This document shows positions 38,697-40,432 of a DNA stretch of 40,432 nt, piece by piece. Under the pieces are notes generated by a model that ran no database searches, was not told where the DNA came from, and saw nothing but the letters and a program-made list of their open reading frames with translations. The first letter of the stretch is position 1; the number at the start of each line of letters is the position of its first letter. The position numbers and the translations under genes are program-made. The stretch is from Deltaproteobacteria bacterium (GTDB lineage Bacteria; Desulfobacterota; Desulfuromonadia; Desulfuromonadales; Geopsychrobacteraceae), in assembly GCA_024280335.1 (NCBI GenBank), contig JAJRQI010000005.1, forward strand, positions 1-40,432. Direction: 5' to 3'.

Positions 38697-40294
38697 CTAC
38701 CCAAGAGTCACTTCCGGCGCAACAGCCTTCGACAGCAAATCCTGCAGATCATAATTTATACTGGCAACCCCAAAATCCGGCTCAATGGTGAACGGATTTC
38801 GGATATAGAAGGGGCCTTCATAACTCTCACCATCGACAATAACGATGGCGAGAATAAAATTATCTGCCTGATTTAAAGCGTAGATTACTTCATTACGACT
38901 GACAGTGATAGTGCTCTGACCTTTGGCGCGGCCCTTCACTTCGATATGCCGATCCGGTTTCAATGACCCATCGACATTGGCCGGAGGACGGGCGGTAATA
39001 TCCCAACCGCATTTTTCAACTGAGACATCCCGGACTTCATGACCCAAGCGGCGCTCAGCTTCCATCACAGCATTCATAGCAACCATCTCAATACGCGAAC
39101 GAGCATCGGCATCGGCACAAAAATTTGGTTCACCTTTACGCTGCGCTAACAATCCTTGTGGGATAACCAAAGCACCACCGATAACCACCGGGGTGCTAGA
39201 GACAACATTCTTCATGGCGGTCAGTTCATTCTTGCGCGATTCTAGACGAACGGTCAGTTCATCAACCCGGCGGCGGGCCATTTCGGGCTGCACACGCGGT
39301 TGCTTCCCGGCATCCACATCGGCGGAGAGCTTTATATAACGATCTGACCAGTAGTTGATTTCTTTGATCAGGCGTTCATTGACCGCAGCCAGCACCTTGT
39401 CTGCCTGCCGTGTGCGGCGTGATTTGACTTCATCGTAGTGCTCGGGCACCAGATGCTGAGACGCATGATTGAGTGCAAGAGCTTCCAGGTTGCCGCTGAC
39501 CCAGGGAGTATTCAAAACATCCGCCACCAGCTTTTGGTCATAATCATCAATTGGCTGCAGGTCGAGATGAGGAGCCCAACCGGCATTGGTTGCCTTACCA
39601 TGTTGATCAATCTCAACAAACTGCAAGCGGCGAGAAACCGATGATTGCTTTTCACCCGACCCATCGCGAATACTATGATCGATCATAAAGAGGATCTTGG
39701 CTTCGCAGGAATCATCATTGGGATCAACCAGCACTGCGCCCTGCTTCAGTTTGGTGCGGTGTGCCGACAGCACGAGATCAGTGGTCGCATGCATCAACGG
39801 ATGACCGGGATGCATCAGATCGGCCATCGCCTTGCCGCGTAACCTGATATAAGATTTTTCAAAGCAAATGCGTTCGTATTTCTTTAATACCGGCGTCCGG
39901 GTCTCGCCGATAGTCCGATCTCGTTCACGAATCATGGCCGGTACATGCTTGATTTCGAAACGGCCTGCTTCCCTGGGCCTGACTTCACCGCCGACACTCT
40001 TGAACGCCTCATTGAAAAAAGCGCGGATAAAGTAGGGCTGAAGCTTTCGCGCCTCAGCTTTGTCCATCTCATCCTTAACCGCGTAGAGGTCTTCCATGCT
40101 CATGTGCTGCTCGGCCAGGGCATTACGGCGCATGATCTCTTTAAGGTGTTCGGTATCCAGTGCCCCTTCAATCTCCTGATCGAGCCGGGCTTTGACCTCT
40201 GGTTGCTCACCATAACGGATGGCGTCGATCAACAGGTCTTTCAGGGATTTATTATCAAAGGCCTCACCGAGAACATCGAAAACGCGTCCCCCTA
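38697..40294 (-). pseudogene. SNF2-type helicase C-terminal part with DUF3883, truncated
   Basis: The frame is open from the IS junction: [21 protein letters not shown] runs in phase into [20 protein letters not shown], and then to a TGGS-free C-terminal DUF3883-like domain ([23 protein letters not shown]). About 530 residues remain; SNF2/DISARM DrmD-like helicases of this type are about 1000 or more, and the ATPase motor is missing. The upstream boundary is a CTAG at 40292-40295, after which IS630 sequence begins. A TTG at 40232 could start a shortened protein. The N-terminal portion may lie beyond the insertion, outside this window. Confidence 0.75.
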
Positions 40295-40432
40295 GTACCT
40301 TGTAACGTCTATAATTTCGGATAAAGGCTCGTCAACTTGATTCTGGCGTCCGTCGTTGTGAACTGCCAATCAATTTTCCGAGTGCGGCTATTCCGGTGTT
40401 TCTCCCATACAGCGACTTCGGTTCGTATGGTT
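40295..40432 (-). mobile_element. IS630-family insertion sequence, right end only
   Basis: The helicase frame is interrupted at CTAG (40292-40295), the target IS630-family elements prefer; their target duplication is TA. The IS end reads TACCTTGTAACGTC on the plus strand. The remainder of the element lies outside the window. Confidence 0.7.
40309..40432 (-). CDS. IS630-family transposase, C-terminal fragment
   Basis: About 41 residues, open at the window edge. The reading [12 protein letters not shown], then [20 protein letters not shown] and a TAG stop at 40309-40311 match the C-terminal end of IS630/mariner-type DDE transposases as I recall them. The catalytic Asp residues lie outside the window. 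Confidence 0.75.
   Translation of the reverse strand, partial: TIRTEVAVWEKHRNSRTRKIDWQFTTTDARIKLTSLYPKL

Noticed and set aside
30455-40294. Island as classical DISARM or BREX
   Set aside because: No DUF1998 (DrmB), no PLD protein (DrmC), no PglZ and no BrxL gene is present; the DUF1156/DUF499 pair is a different set.

Overview
The window most resembles a chromosomal segment of a Desulfuromonadales/Geobacterales-like anaerobic deltaproteobacterium. The pointers are a three-haem c7-type cytochrome, an EAL-HDOD protein, a soluble [NiFe] hydrogenase, a glycyl radical enzyme with its activase, PanP and GltBD. This is inferred from gene content only; no 16S or ribosomal protein gene is present. 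All counts, alignments and family names were made by eye and from memory, with no database search.

Layout. 1-5700: TorF-type porin, AI-2E family permease, zinc-ribbon protein, EAL-HDOD regulator, triheme cytochrome and a D-glycerate 3-kinase-like P-loop kinase. 5800-9110: a hydrogenase operon (HupU/V-like small and large subunits, a maturation protease split by a frameshift at a T6 run, and a CxxC sensor-type protein). 9123-15023: gltB-gltD on the minus strand. 15208-16953: panP with a strong sigma70-type promoter. 16886-18730: an islet with two toxin-antitoxin pairs (RelE/Phd-type and BrnTA), a 29-codon membrane ORF and an HTH remnant, bracketed by a duplicated panP 3' end. 18773-21924: a three-gene transporter operon (two EamA/DMT, one MATE-like). 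22015-28461: a HypD-like glycyl radical dehydratase and activase, a 51-aa ORF, a DUF302 protein and a membrane protein, flanked by two copies of a roughly 220-bp structured repeat. 28591-28668: tRNA-Glu(TTC). 28856-30274: an Ada-like methyltransferase/AraC protein and a DUF4019-type secreted protein.

30455-40432 is a defence island read entirely on the minus strand. Its backbone is a SNF2-helicase C-terminal portion with DUF3883, a DUF1156 adenine-specific DNA methylase and a DUF499 AAA+ ATPase. Two apparently inserted, AT-richer modules sit exactly at the gene junctions: an NYN-type ribonuclease between helicase and methylase, and an ABC-type ATPase/DUF4276 TOPRIM pair between methylase and DUF499. 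The last five genes are packed with 4-nt overlaps or 8-9-nt gaps, so they probably form one transcript. The methylase is itself a mosaic, with an AT-rich central segment and three of four presumed zinc-ribbon cysteines replaced. The helicase reading frame is cut at a CTAG site by an IS630-family element whose transposase C-terminus runs off the window edge.

The most interesting items are this nested defence operon, the unusual proximal-cluster ligands of the hydrogenase small subunit together with the slippery-site frameshift in its protease, and the panP-duplication toxin-antitoxin islet.
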